From JBBIRW01 sp037441565 (GTDB taxonomy: Bacteria > Desulfobacterota > JBBIRW01), in NCBI GenBank assembly GCA_037441565.1, contig JBBIRW010000006.1, forward strand, positions 88,031 to 152,030: a DNA stretch of 64,000 nucleotides, written 5' to 3'. The position numbers and the translations under genes are program-made. Below the pieces are notes generated by a model, which saw nothing but the letters and a program-made list of their open reading frames with translations, had not been told where the DNA came from and did not search any database. Below, in pieces: positions 34,607 to 42,191 of the stretch (the first letter of the stretch is position 1; each line of letters starts with the position of its first letter).

Positions 34607-34951
34607 TTAATAGACGATCAATATATCGCTTTTTGCAATCTCCTCAATTATCTCTTTCCTTTTCTTTAGCTCTACATTGTAAGGGATATCATTTATAAGT
34701 CTCTTTTTCACGTCCTCCTGATCGGCAATTATCATACCTTTCAGATGCGGTAGTGTTTCAAGATGCTTTGAAAGATCATTCATATTGATTATTTCTGGCT
34801 TTAATCTGGTTATGGCATATGTGCCATTTTCCAGGAAGATTACCTGAATTTTATCGTCTGATAGTGTTAAACCTACACCCATTCGCAAGGCTTCAGAAAC
34901 CCTTGTTGTATTAAGTGGAAGACTTCTTATAAGAACAGTTATTGTTCTCAT
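34607..34951 (-). CDS. DsrF/TusC-like protein (triad B)
   Basis: 114 residues. It has the pattern ITVLIRSLPLNTTRVSEALRMG with ENGTYAI in place of the DGVY motif, and no cysteine. By position and length it is the DsrF-like member of triad B. It probably pairs with the DsrE-like protein encoded seven bases upstream. Confidence 0.75.
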   Translation of the reverse strand: MRTITVLIRSLPLNTTRVSEALRMGVGLTLSDDKIQVIFLENGTYAITRLKPEIINMNDLSKHLETLPHLKGMIIADQEDVKKRLINDIPYNVELKKRKEIIEEIAKSDILIVY

Positions 34952-34958
34952 CCCTCAC

Positions 34959-35267
34959 TCAATTAAAAGAAAGAAATCTGTCAGCAGTGTGTGCAATCTG
35001 CGCAAGATCCCACTGACTTCCCCAGACAACCTCATCAATTTTGTTTATACCTCTTTCAATTGCATTGTGGGCACAGACAACGATACGGACACCCTTTGAT
35101 GAAAGTTTGATGAAGTTTTCAAATTTCAGATTATATACACCATCAGCCATAAGAAATATTTCCACATGCATATTTTTTCTAAGTGCAGCTTCAGATAATT
35201 TAATAACGGTTCTCACATCCTCACTCTCAGATGATGTTGTGAGCAGTATACCAAGTTTCTTTCTCAT
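34959..35267 (-). CDS. DsrE-like sulfur-transfer protein (triad B)
   Basis: 102 residues with ADGVYNL and the cysteine motif IVVCAHNAIERGI (C65). There is a single cysteine where the triad A copy has two. Its ATG overlaps the stop of the JAMM protease gene by four bases (ATGA), coupling the sulfur-carrier cysteine genes to the DsrE-type genes. Confidence 0.82.
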   Translation of the reverse strand: MRKKLGILLTTSSESEDVRTVIKLSEAALRKNMHVEIFLMADGVYNLKFENFIKLSSKGVRIVVCAHNAIERGINKIDEVVWGSQWDLAQIAHTADRFLSFN

Positions 35268-35680
35268 ACGATCTCAATTTCCTCCTCTTCAAATTCCCCA
35301 TCCTCATCTTGAAGAACCCATGATCTGGCTGTTTTGAATCTTCCCTCGTTAATGGAAACAATTATGTAGGAATAGAGGGGCCAGGCCCTCTTTCTATCAA
35401 AGATTGAAGGAAATGGGGGATTATCAGGGTGGGAATGAAAAAAGCCGATTATCTCCTTTCCGCAAGCCCTTATCTTCTCTTCAGTTCTAAGGATCTCCCT
35501 CGGGTCAATTTCATACCTATCCCTGGCCCTTTCCCTATTTATGTTTTCTGTTGGATATACCATGGATACCCTTTTTTTATTCTTTTCTATCTTCCCCACA
35601 AGGATACCGCAGACTTCAAATGGATATCCTTGTTCGGATAATTTTATTATTTCCTCCCAGACCTCCTTTTCTATCTCCAT
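35264..35680 (-). CDS. JAMM/MPN-domain metalloprotease (Mec-like)
   Basis: 138 residues with a complete JAMM zinc site: the upstream glutamate in FEVCGIL and HSHPDNPPFPSIFD, which is HxH-x7-S-x2-D. Bacterial enzymes of this type release cysteine from CysO-Cys (Mec+) or trim the tail of ThiS-like proteins (QbsD). Both substrates are plausible here because a CysM, two MoeB proteins and a MoaD-like carrier ending in GG-VI are encoded next to it. It lies four bases after cysM. Confidence 0.9.
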   Translation of the reverse strand: MEIEKEVWEEIIKLSEQGYPFEVCGILVGKIEKNKKRVSMVYPTENINRERARDRYEIDPREILRTEEKIRACGKEIIGFFHSHPDNPPFPSIFDRKRAWPLYSYIIVSINEGRFKTARSWVLQDEDGEFEEEEIEIV

Positions 35681-35684
35681 CCCT

Positions 35685-36626
35685 TTAATAAATCTCCCAG
35701 AGCCTGCTACTCAGATATTTATCGCCACCATCTGGGAATATTGTTACAATAACACCTTCGTCCAGATCTTTTATTATCTGCAGCACACCAGCAAGTGCAG
35801 CACCTGATGAAATCCCTACCAGAAGTCCTTCCTCCCTTGCAAGTCTCTTCACACACTCATAAGCCTCCTCTGTTTTTACCTTTATTATGCCATCAAGGAA
35901 TTTTTCGTCGAATATACCTGGAATAATTGCAGTCTCCATATGTTTGAGGCCTTCTATTCCATGAAGGGAGGTGTCAGGCTCTACACCTATAACTTTTATC
36001 TTTTTGTTGAATTCCTTAAGTCTTCTTCCCGTTCCCATTATCGTCCCGCCTGTTCCCACACCGGCGACAAAGTGCGTTATCCTTCCTTCAGTTTGAAGGA
36101 TAATCTCAGGGCCTGTTGATTCGTAATGTGCAAGTGGATTGCACGGGTTGTTATATTGATCGGGCATGAAATATTTATCAGGGTTTTCCATATATCTCCT
36201 GTGGGCTTCCTTTATTGCCCCATCGGTTCCTTCAAGTGGATCTGTATATATAATTTCTGCACCATATGCCTTAAGGATCTTTTTTCGTTCCTCACTCGCA
36301 TTCTTCGGCATCACAAGTTCGACCCTGTATCCCTTTATAGCTGCGATCATCGCATATGCAATTCCTGTATTGCCGGAGGTCGAATCAAGTATTATCTTAT
36401 CCTTTGTTAACTTTCCTGTTCTTTCACCATCAAGGATCATCTTTAGTGCAGGCCTGTCTTTTACCGATCCTCCGGGATTGAACCATTCAAGCTTTGCATA
36501 AACCTCAACCTTTTTAAAATCTCTTGTTATGTTGTTTAATTTTATAAGCGGTGTGTTTCCAACAAGATCCAGTATGTTTCTTGTGCGAAAGTTTTTATCA
36601 GGCTCAACATTAAGTCCTTTTTTCAT
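35685..36626 (-). CDS. cysM: cysteine synthase, CysM (CysO-dependent) type
   Basis: 313 residues of the PLP fold-type II family. The PLP lysine is K56 in PGGSVKDRPA, with STSGNTGIAYA and GTGGTIMGTGRRL for substrate and phosphate binding. The C-terminus GGDKYLSSRLWEIY resembles mycobacterial CysM, which uses O-phosphoserine and the thiocarboxylate of CysO instead of free sulfide. The neighbouring JAMM protease and MoaD-like protein support that mode. Ordinary sulfide-using activity is not excluded. Confidence 0.92.
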   Translation of the reverse strand: MKKGLNVEPDKNFRTRNILDLVGNTPLIKLNNITRDFKKVEVYAKLEWFNPGGSVKDRPALKMILDGERTGKLTKDKIILDSTSGNTGIAYAMIAAIKGYRVELVMPKNASEERKKILKAYGAEIIYTDPLEGTDGAIKEAHRRYMENPDKYFMPDQYNNPCNPLAHYESTGPEIILQTEGRITHFVAGVGTGGTIMGTGRRLKEFNKKIKVIGVEPDTSLHGIEGLKHMETAIIPGIFDEKFLDGIIKVKTEEAYECVKRLAREEGLLVGISSGAALAGVLQIIKDLDEGVIVTIFPDGGDKYLSSRLWEIY

Positions 36627-36650
36627 AATAGTTGCTCCGGATCAGGATTT

Positions 36651-37454
36651 TTAATGTCTGATATTGCAGAATTCATCATAATCTATAAGCTGCCTGATGG
36701 TCGGATTATCTCCACACAGAGGACATTGAGGGTTTTTCTTTAACTTTAATTCACGAAAAGACATCTTCAGTGCATCGAAAATGAGCAACCTTCCAGTTAA
36801 TGTCTTCCCTATTCCAAGGAGGATCTTTATTGTTTCAACTGCCTGTATTGTCCCGATAATTCCCGGAAGCACACCGAGAACGCCTGCCTCCTGACAGCTT
36901 GGAACCATACCGGGCGGCGGGGGTTCTGGATAGAGGCATCTGTAACAGGGCCCATTCTTTGGATCAAAAACCGTTGCCTGACCTTCAAATCTGAATATGC
37001 TTCCGTGAATATTTACCTTTCCTGAAAGCACACAGGCATCATTGACAAGATATCTTGTAGGAAAGTTGTCACATCCATCAACAATAACATCATAATCCTT
37101 TATTATTCCAAAAATGTTTTCTGAGGTAAGTTTTTCTTTATAGGAGATAACCTTTATATCGGGATTGAGCGCAGTTAAAGTCTCCTTTGCAGATTCAACC
37201 TTTGGCTTGCCTATATCGTTTGTTGAATGAAGGATCTGTCTCTGAAGGTTTGAGATATCAACGATATCAAAATCAACAATACCTATTGTTCCTATACCAG
37301 CTGCAGCGAGGTAGTATGCAGCCGGTGAACCAAGTCCACCTGCTCCTATAAGGAGGACCCTGGATGAAAGAAGTTTTTTCTGACCCTTCCCTCCAACTTC
37401 CGGAAGGATGATATGGCGGCTGTATCTTTTTATCTGGTCTTCAGTAAATGACAT
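36651..37454 (-). CDS. moeB: MoeB/ThiF-type adenylyltransferase (copy 1)
   Basis: About 267 residues from the ATG at 37454, preceded by GAGGG. An upstream TTG is rejected. It has the E1 ATP-binding loop GAGGLGSPAA, the DIVDISNLQRQILH block, zinc pairs CYRC and CPLC, and a catalytic cysteine in PSCQEAGVLG. It would adenylate the C-terminal glycine of the MoaD/CysO-like carrier encoded two genes upstream. It lacks the rhodanese domain of MoeBR/MOCS3, so sulfur must come from another protein, such as TusA or a DsrE complex. Confidence 0.93.
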   Translation of the reverse strand: MSFTEDQIKRYSRHIILPEVGGKGQKKLLSSRVLLIGAGGLGSPAAYYLAAAGIGTIGIVDFDIVDISNLQRQILHSTNDIGKPKVESAKETLTALNPDIKVISYKEKLTSENIFGIIKDYDVIVDGCDNFPTRYLVNDACVLSGKVNIHGSIFRFEGQATVFDPKNGPCYRCLYPEPPPPGMVPSCQEAGVLGVLPGIIGTIQAVETIKILLGIGKTLTGRLLIFDALKMSFRELKLKKNPQCPLCGDNPTIRQLIDYDEFCNIRH

Positions 37455-37477
37455 CTTCAACCCTCTCTATTATTTTT

Positions 37478-37720
37478 CTATTCAATTATGTTCAATTCAA
37501 CAGGTTCTACTTTTATCTCTTTTTCTTTGAGAAAATTTATTGCCTTTTCCAGTTCCTCCCTTTCCCCCTCCATTTCAAGAGCAACAATACCAATCTCATC
37601 TGAAACACTTGCCTGTCTTATGTTTGTTATAACATCAAAATTTTTGCCCACCATCCATATGATGGGTTCCTTTATAAGCTTCTGGGGAAATGTTAACCAT
37701 ACTTTAATCTTTTCCCTCAT
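37478..37720 (-). CDS. NIL-domain protein
   Basis: 80 residues, a single NIL domain (VWLTFPQKLIKEPIIWMVGK, then VEPVELNIIE at the end). NIL domains occur at the C-terminus of methionine ABC transporters and in proteins linked to homocysteine and sulfide assimilation. Some are fused to ferredoxins, but here no cysteine is present. It sits nine bases after the carrier gene and 23 before moeB, so a role in sulfur amino acid synthesis is likely. Confidence 0.88.
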   Translation of the reverse strand: MREKIKVWLTFPQKLIKEPIIWMVGKNFDVITNIRQASVSDEIGIVALEMEGEREELEKAINFLKEKEIKVEPVELNIIE

Positions 37721-37729
37721 AGTTACCCC

Positions 37730-38011
37730 TCAAATAACTCCTCCTGCTATTGCAGGAACAATGGAGATTTCATCTCCATCATTTAGTTTCGTTGTTATAT
37801 TATCGAGAAATCTGATATCCTCCTGATTTACATAGATGTTTACAAATTTTTTAACTTCACCATTTTCATCACAGATCCTTTCCTTCATCCCTGGAAATTC
37901 CCTGTCCAGATATTCGATGACCTCCGCCACTGTACTCCCTTCAGCCTTTACCTCCTCCAGACCCTTTGTTAGTCTTCTTAAAGGTGTTGGAATCCTCACT
38001 GTTACTCCCAT
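37730..38011 (-). CDS. MoaD/ThiS/CysO-type ubiquitin-like sulfur carrier with two-residue tail
   Basis: 93 residues of beta-grasp type, close to mycobacterial CysO (VRIPTPLRRL, FVNIYVNQEDIRFLDN, DGDEISIVPAIAGG). I checked the last codons: the frame reads A-I-A-G-G-V-I-stop, so the functional diglycine is not terminal. Removal of Val-Ile, probably by the JAMM protein at 35264, would be needed before MoeB can adenylate the glycine. The genes for activation, use and processing are all within 3 kb. Confidence 0.92.
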   Translation of the reverse strand: MGVTVRIPTPLRRLTKGLEEVKAEGSTVAEVIEYLDREFPGMKERICDENGEVKKFVNIYVNQEDIRFLDNITTKLNDGDEISIVPAIAGGVI

Positions 38012-38039
38012 AACGTATCATCCTCCTTGTTTAAGAACT

Positions 38040-39287
38040 TTATTTCTTTGAATGTTTTTTTCTTTCCTTTAGAAACTGATCAAATTCCGAAAGCTTGGCA
38101 TTTATAATCACAGGATCGGGAATCCTTCCATAAACGGCTTCCTGTGTCTTTAAACCATTTCCAGTTATACATAGCACAATGGATTCATCACGCGGGATTA
38201 TGCGTTTATCTATCAATTTCTTTGCAACACCAACAGTAACTCCACCGGCAGTTTCTGCAAATATACCTTCTGTTTTTGCGAGTATTTTAATTCCTTCAAT
38301 AATTTCCTCATCGGATACATCTTCACCATATCCACCACTTTCCTTCATGGTCTTGATTGCATAATATCCGTCTGCAGGATTTCCTATAGCAAGCGATTTT
38401 GCAATTGTTGATGGTTTAACAGGTGTGAATATATCCTTCCCCTGTTTTATAGCAGTCACTATTGGTGCACACCCTGAAGCCTGTGCGCCGTATATCTTTG
38501 CTTCATTCTTTTTTATAAAACCGAGCTTTTCAAATTCAATAAATGCTTTCCAGATCTTTGTTATGAGAGAACCTCCAGCCATAGGAACTACTATGTGCCT
38601 TGGTGTCCTCCAGCCAAGCTGCTCCATGATTTCGTATCCGAAGGCCTTGGACCCCTCTGCATAATAAGGTCTGATGTTGATATTTACAAACGCCCAGCCG
38701 TATTTGCCAGCTATTTCGCTGCAGAGTCTGTTTACCTCATCATAAGTACCCCTGATACCTATAAGGCAGGCACCGTAAATGCTCGTTCCGATTATTTTCC
38801 CCTGCTCCAGATCCGCTGGAATAAATATATAGCTTTCCATTCCGCTTTGAGCAGCCTGTGCGGCAACAGAGTTGGCGAGATTTCCCGTTGATGCGCATGC
38901 AACAATTTGAAAACCGAACTCCCTTGCCTTTGATATAGCAACAGAAACCACTCGATCTTTAAATGAAAGGGTTGGATGATTTACTGCATCATTTTTAATG
39001 TAAAGTTCCTTTACTCCAAGCACCTTTGCCAGATTGTTTGCTCTGATCAGCGGAGTAAATCCAACATCCACACCCACAGTTGGTGGAAAATCAAGGGGGA
39101 GCAGTTCCCTGTATCTCCACATGTTTGCAGGACGCCTTACAATGGTCTCCCGTGTAAGCGACTTTTTTATCTCATCATATTTGTAGACAACCTCGAGAGG
39201 ACCGAAACAGAATTCGCATACATGTAGCGGTTCTTTGGGATATTCCCTTCCACATTCCCTGCATCTTAGACCTTTTACAAAGCTCAT
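38040..39287 (-). CDS. thrC: threonine synthase-like PLP enzyme
   Basis: 415 residues. An N-terminal zinc ribbon (C9, C12, C24, C27) precedes the fold-type II PLP domain with K110 in HPTLSFKDRVV, ASTGNLANSVAA and the late AETAGGVTVGVA. Threonine synthase converts O-phosphohomoserine to threonine. In clusters with CysO-like carriers such enzymes may also serve homoserine-linked sulfur chemistry, but this is speculation. It lies 28 bases before the carrier gene. Confidence 0.88.
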   Translation of the reverse strand: MSFVKGLRCRECGREYPKEPLHVCEFCFGPLEVVYKYDEIKKSLTRETIVRRPANMWRYRELLPLDFPPTVGVDVGFTPLIRANNLAKVLGVKELYIKNDAVNHPTLSFKDRVVSVAISKAREFGFQIVACASTGNLANSVAAQAAQSGMESYIFIPADLEQGKIIGTSIYGACLIGIRGTYDEVNRLCSEIAGKYGWAFVNINIRPYYAEGSKAFGYEIMEQLGWRTPRHIVVPMAGGSLITKIWKAFIEFEKLGFIKKNEAKIYGAQASGCAPIVTAIKQGKDIFTPVKPSTIAKSLAIGNPADGYYAIKTMKESGGYGEDVSDEEIIEGIKILAKTEGIFAETAGGVTVGVAKKLIDKRIIPRDESIVLCITGNGLKTQEAVYGRIPDPVIINAKLSEFDQFLKERKKHSKK

Positions 39288-39327
39288 CCCTCTTCTCCTT
39301 TCTGCTCAAAGCAAGCAGTATAAAAGT

Positions 39328-40155
39328 TTAATTTCCAGAGGCACATAACATCTCTCCTGCAGTTCTAATTGGTTTTCTGATTGAGGCATGAGGTCCACAG
39401 ACAGGACAACTGCTATTTCTTTTTATTTTAATTTCGCTAAAAGAAAGATAGAAGGCATCTATGAAAAGTATTCTATCAATAAGAAAATCCCCTATCGAAA
39501 GGATTACCTTTATAACCTCGGCTGCCTGTATGAGTCCTGCTATTCCTGCAACCGGTCCCAGTATTCCCGCTTCCTGACATGTTGGGACAGCTCCTTCAGG
39601 AGGTGGTGATGGGATTAAACAGCGATAACAGGCACTTCTTCCCGGAAGAACCGTCATAACATGACCAAATAGCCTGACTACAGCGGCTATTACAAGAGGT
39701 TTGCCTGATAGGATAGATGCATCATTGACAAGCAGTTTTGTCGGGATATTATCAGAGCCTTCAGCTATTACATCATATCCATCTATGATATCCATTATAT
39801 TTTTTTCATCGATCCTGAGATCGTAAGTCTCAACTTTTACATCAGGGTTGAGGGTGGTGATCTTTTCACAGGCGGAAAGTGTCTTTGGTTTTCCTATGTC
39901 CTTTGTAAAATGGATTATCTGACGATGTAGATTTGATAACTCAACCCTGTCTCCATCCACAATCCCTATCCTGCCTACCCCGGCTGCCGCAAGGTAAAGT
40001 GCGGCAGGTGAACCGAGTCCTCCTGCTCCGACAATCAGCACGCTGGATGCGAGAAGCTTCTTCTGCCCCTTCCCTCCAAGTTCTGGAAGGATGATATGCC
40101 TGCTATATCTTCTTATCCTTTCTTCGGTAAGTTCATTAAGCATAGATTGGGCCAT
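39328..40155 (-). CDS. MoeB/ThiF-type adenylyltransferase (copy 2)
   Basis: About 275 residues from the ATG at 40155. An ATG at 40179 inside the Rrf2 gene is the longer alternative. It has GAGGLGSPAA, zinc pairs CYRC and CPVC and a catalytic cysteine in PTCQEAGILG. Relative to copy 1 it has SNLHRQ for SNLQRQ and TKLLVND for TRYLVND, so it has diverged and may act on another carrier such as ThiS or MoaD. It follows the Rrf2 gene immediately. Confidence 0.9.
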   Translation of the reverse strand: MAQSMLNELTEERIRRYSRHIILPELGGKGQKKLLASSVLIVGAGGLGSPAALYLAAAGVGRIGIVDGDRVELSNLHRQIIHFTKDIGKPKTLSACEKITTLNPDVKVETYDLRIDEKNIMDIIDGYDVIAEGSDNIPTKLLVNDASILSGKPLVIAAVVRLFGHVMTVLPGRSACYRCLIPSPPPEGAVPTCQEAGILGPVAGIAGLIQAAEVIKVILSIGDFLIDRILFIDAFYLSFSEIKIKRNSSCPVCGPHASIRKPIRTAGEMLCASGN

Positions 40156-40156
40156 T

Positions 40157-40645
40157 CTATATAAATTCTGCTTCCCCATTTTTTATTGATTCCAGTCCGA
40201 GCTTTTTCCCCTTCTGACAGAGATCCTTTATGCTTATTGAATCAAAGAATTCACTTATCCGATCCTCAAGCTCCTTCCATATTGGGGTTGTGATACATTT
40301 ATCGGCGCAATTTGTTTTTAGATTACAGTTTGGTCTGATGGAGAACCGGGGAGTCTTCCTGAATTCGTCACAGAATACAAGCCTTATGGGTCCTTCAGTA
40401 GCCCTGATTATGTCACCGATTGTAATTTTTTCCGGTTCCCTGACAAGAAAATATCCTCCTGACCTCCCCCTTCTGCTCCTCACAATCTCGGCCCTTTTCA
40501 ATTTCTGGAAGATCTGTTCAAGATAACGCGGAGGTATCTTCTGCCTTTTAGAGATGTCTTTTATCTGGGCACATTTTCCATCAGCGTAGTATGCAATATC
40601 AAAAACAGCCCTTACCCCGTATCTTATCTTTGTATTAAGCCTCAT
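40157..40645 (-). CDS. Rrf2-family regulator with IscR-like cysteines
   Basis: 162 residues. The N-terminal winged helix (KIRYGVRAVFDIAYYA, IPPRYLEQIFQKLKRAEIV, RGRSGGYFLVREP) is Rrf2. Cysteines C107, C113 and C117 in CNLKTNCADKC could bind a [2Fe-2S] cluster as in IscR. Family members CymR and IscR control cysteine and Fe-S genes. It is the first gene of the sulfur cluster, with its own near-consensus promoter, so it is the likely master regulator. No clear ribosome-binding site precedes the ATG. Confidence 0.92.
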   Translation of the reverse strand: MRLNTKIRYGVRAVFDIAYYADGKCAQIKDISKRQKIPPRYLEQIFQKLKRAEIVRSRRGRSGGYFLVREPEKITIGDIIRATEGPIRLVFCDEFRKTPRFSIRPNCNLKTNCADKCITTPIWKELEDRISEFFDSISIKDLCQKGKKLGLESIKNGEAEFI

Positions 40646-40664
40646 TTTTATTAAAGAATTTTAA

Positions 40665-40689
40665 GGTAATTTATTTAAATAAGTTTACC
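40665..40689. promoter_or_regulatory. imperfect dyad over the -10 region, possible Rrf2 operator
   Basis: GGTAA and TTACC ends flank the perfect 12-bp palindrome TTATTTAAATAA. The outer arms are offset by one base. The location on the -10 suits repression by the Rrf2 protein, but AT-richness alone could create the inner palindrome. Confidence 0.35.
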
Positions 40690-40700
40690 ATTTTTGTCAA
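40672..40700 (-). promoter_or_regulatory. promoter of the Rrf2-led sulfur cluster
   Basis: On the minus strand TTGACA (40700-40695) is followed after 17 bp by TAAATA (40677-40672), 26 bases before the Rrf2 ATG. This is the best promoter in the region and the probable start for the 22-gene cluster. Confidence 0.7.
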
Positions 40701-40728
40701 GAAAAAAATACTGTCCTTTTGAAAAATT

Positions 40729-41409
40729 TCACTCGTTCCACTTACCCTTCTTTTTTCCTCCCTTAATTTTCCCCTTTCCTCCTTTTCCCTCTTTGTGACC
40801 TTTCCCTTCATAACCCCTTTCATGCTCCTTCATTTTTGCCTTTTCAAATTTTTCAGGATGTCTTTCAAGTTCACCGCTGATTATTCTTAAATAGGGCTCC
40901 CTTTCCCTCCTTTTTAGTACCTCCTCAGGCTTTATTTTATAATACTCTGAGGCAATTCTAAGATGGATAAATTCCCTTATTTCCTCATCGGAGAGCTTTA
41001 TTTTTAAATGCTTATGTTTCCTCCAGTAACCGTAAGCCCTTCCATAGGGCGGGCCGACATTAATGTGGGCAGGTATGGGAACGATATATATATCAGGCTT
41101 TAGCCTTAGCTTGATCGTTATTTCATACCAGCTCATACCCGCAAGGCGCCATTTAATTATAACTTCCGGCTTTACCCGGCCTTTCTTAGAGAGAAAAAGG
41201 ACAACAGGAACCTCTTCCACTGGAATCCCCATATGCTCACAGTGGTAGATAACATCGGGCTCAACATTATAATAATCGCTATAGACGAATCTTATCCTTG
41301 CCTCAGGCGTGGAGATACCTATGGAGAATTGAACGGTGGCTTGGGCAATAGATGTTAGAATGAATATAAAGATGGTTAGAGTGGCTACTGTTTTTAATTT
41401 AGGATTCAT
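40729..41409 (-). CDS. exported basic protein of unknown function
   Basis: About 226 residues from the ATG at 41409, preceded by GGGGGG. It has a signal peptide (KTVATLTIFIFILTSIAQA), a middle region with Tyr/Pro-rich segments (VPIPAHINVGPPYGRAYGYW) and a C-terminal tail of Lys/Gly/Glu repeats. No family recognised. The tail may bind an acidic polymer or metal. It is encoded next to the Ogg2-like gene on the same strand. Confidence 0.65.
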   Translation of the reverse strand: MNPKLKTVATLTIFIFILTSIAQATVQFSIGISTPEARIRFVYSDYYNVEPDVIYHCEHMGIPVEEVPVVLFLSKKGRVKPEVIIKWRLAGMSWYEITIKLRLKPDIYIVPIPAHINVGPPYGRAYGYWRKHKHLKIKLSDEEIREFIHLRIASEYYKIKPEEVLKRREREPYLRIISGELERHPEKFEKAKMKEHERGYEGKGHKEGKGGKGKIKGGKKKGKWNE

Positions 41410-41421
41410 AATGCCCCCCAT

Positions 41422-42063
41422 TCATTTAAGTATTTTACCAGTCTTTATGCTCCAGAGAAGCAGATCCAGTTCATCGACCGGGATGCCTATAGATTTTGAG
41501 AAACGAATAAATTTTTCTTCCATTTCGAGATACTCCCTCCTTGTGGAGGGTCTTTTTGGTCTTTCAATGATACCCAATTCCCACATAGTATTGATGATGT
41601 GTTTATCAAGGATCGCATATCCATTGAATCCTATGTTTCTCAAAAAATGGCTTGCCTCCTTAAATCCAACACCCTTTATCCCTGGATTCAGTGCTATTAT
41701 ATCCCTCCTCTTTATCCTGTTGGTTATAGCTGAAAGCCTCTCACCTATTACAAATCCCCATTTTTCATTTATATAATTTCTTGTTTCCCATATATACAAT
41801 GCCCTTGTTCTCCAGTATCTATGTCTGCCCCTCAATTTTTCCATAAGTTCAGATGGTTTGGCTGTAAATATGGAGTCACCAAGATGGGATATGCAGTTAA
41901 TCCCCATAATTGCACTTGCCCCTGCTGTGAGTATACAGAAGCAAAGCTCCTTGAATATTTCCCTGTCTCCTTTTTTAAATACCTCTTTAAACTCCTTCAG
42001 TCTTTCCCGGATCAGGAATTTCTTTTTTTCGTAATCGTAAAGGATTTCATCGAGTAAGGACAT
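41422..42063 (-). CDS. 8-oxoguanine DNA glycosylase/AP lyase, Ogg2-type
   Basis: About 213 residues from the ATG at 42063. A TTG at 42099 would extend it. The helix-hairpin-helix segment GIKGVGFKEASHFLRNIGF followed by YAILDKHII carries the catalytic Lys and Asp of the Ogg2 group found in archaea and thermophilic bacteria. It would excise 8-oxoguanine from oxidised DNA and nick the abasic site. A start near 42063 gives the usual length for this group. Confidence 0.85.
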   Translation of the reverse strand: MSLLDEILYDYEKKKFLIRERLKEFKEVFKKGDREIFKELCFCILTAGASAIMGINCISHLGDSIFTAKPSELMEKLRGRHRYWRTRALYIWETRNYINEKWGFVIGERLSAITNRIKRRDIIALNPGIKGVGFKEASHFLRNIGFNGYAILDKHIINTMWELGIIERPKRPSTRREYLEMEEKFIRFSKSIGIPVDELDLLLWSIKTGKILK

Positions 42064-42120
42064 ATTATATAAGGTAGTTATCGATTTTAATAAAATCAAG
42101 AAAACTTTTACATGGTTTTA

Positions 42121-42149
42121 TTGACGCCTCCATTTTTTGGTGGTATATT
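42121..42149 (+). promoter_or_regulatory. predicted promoter for carD
   Basis: TTGACG at 42121-42126, 17-bp spacer, TATATT at 42144-42149. It lies in the divergent gap between the Ogg2-type gene and carD, about 42 bases before the carD ATG. Confidence 0.6.
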
Positions 42150-42191
42150 AAAAAAATATAAATCTATTGGTTTTTCGCGAGTTTAGAGGAA

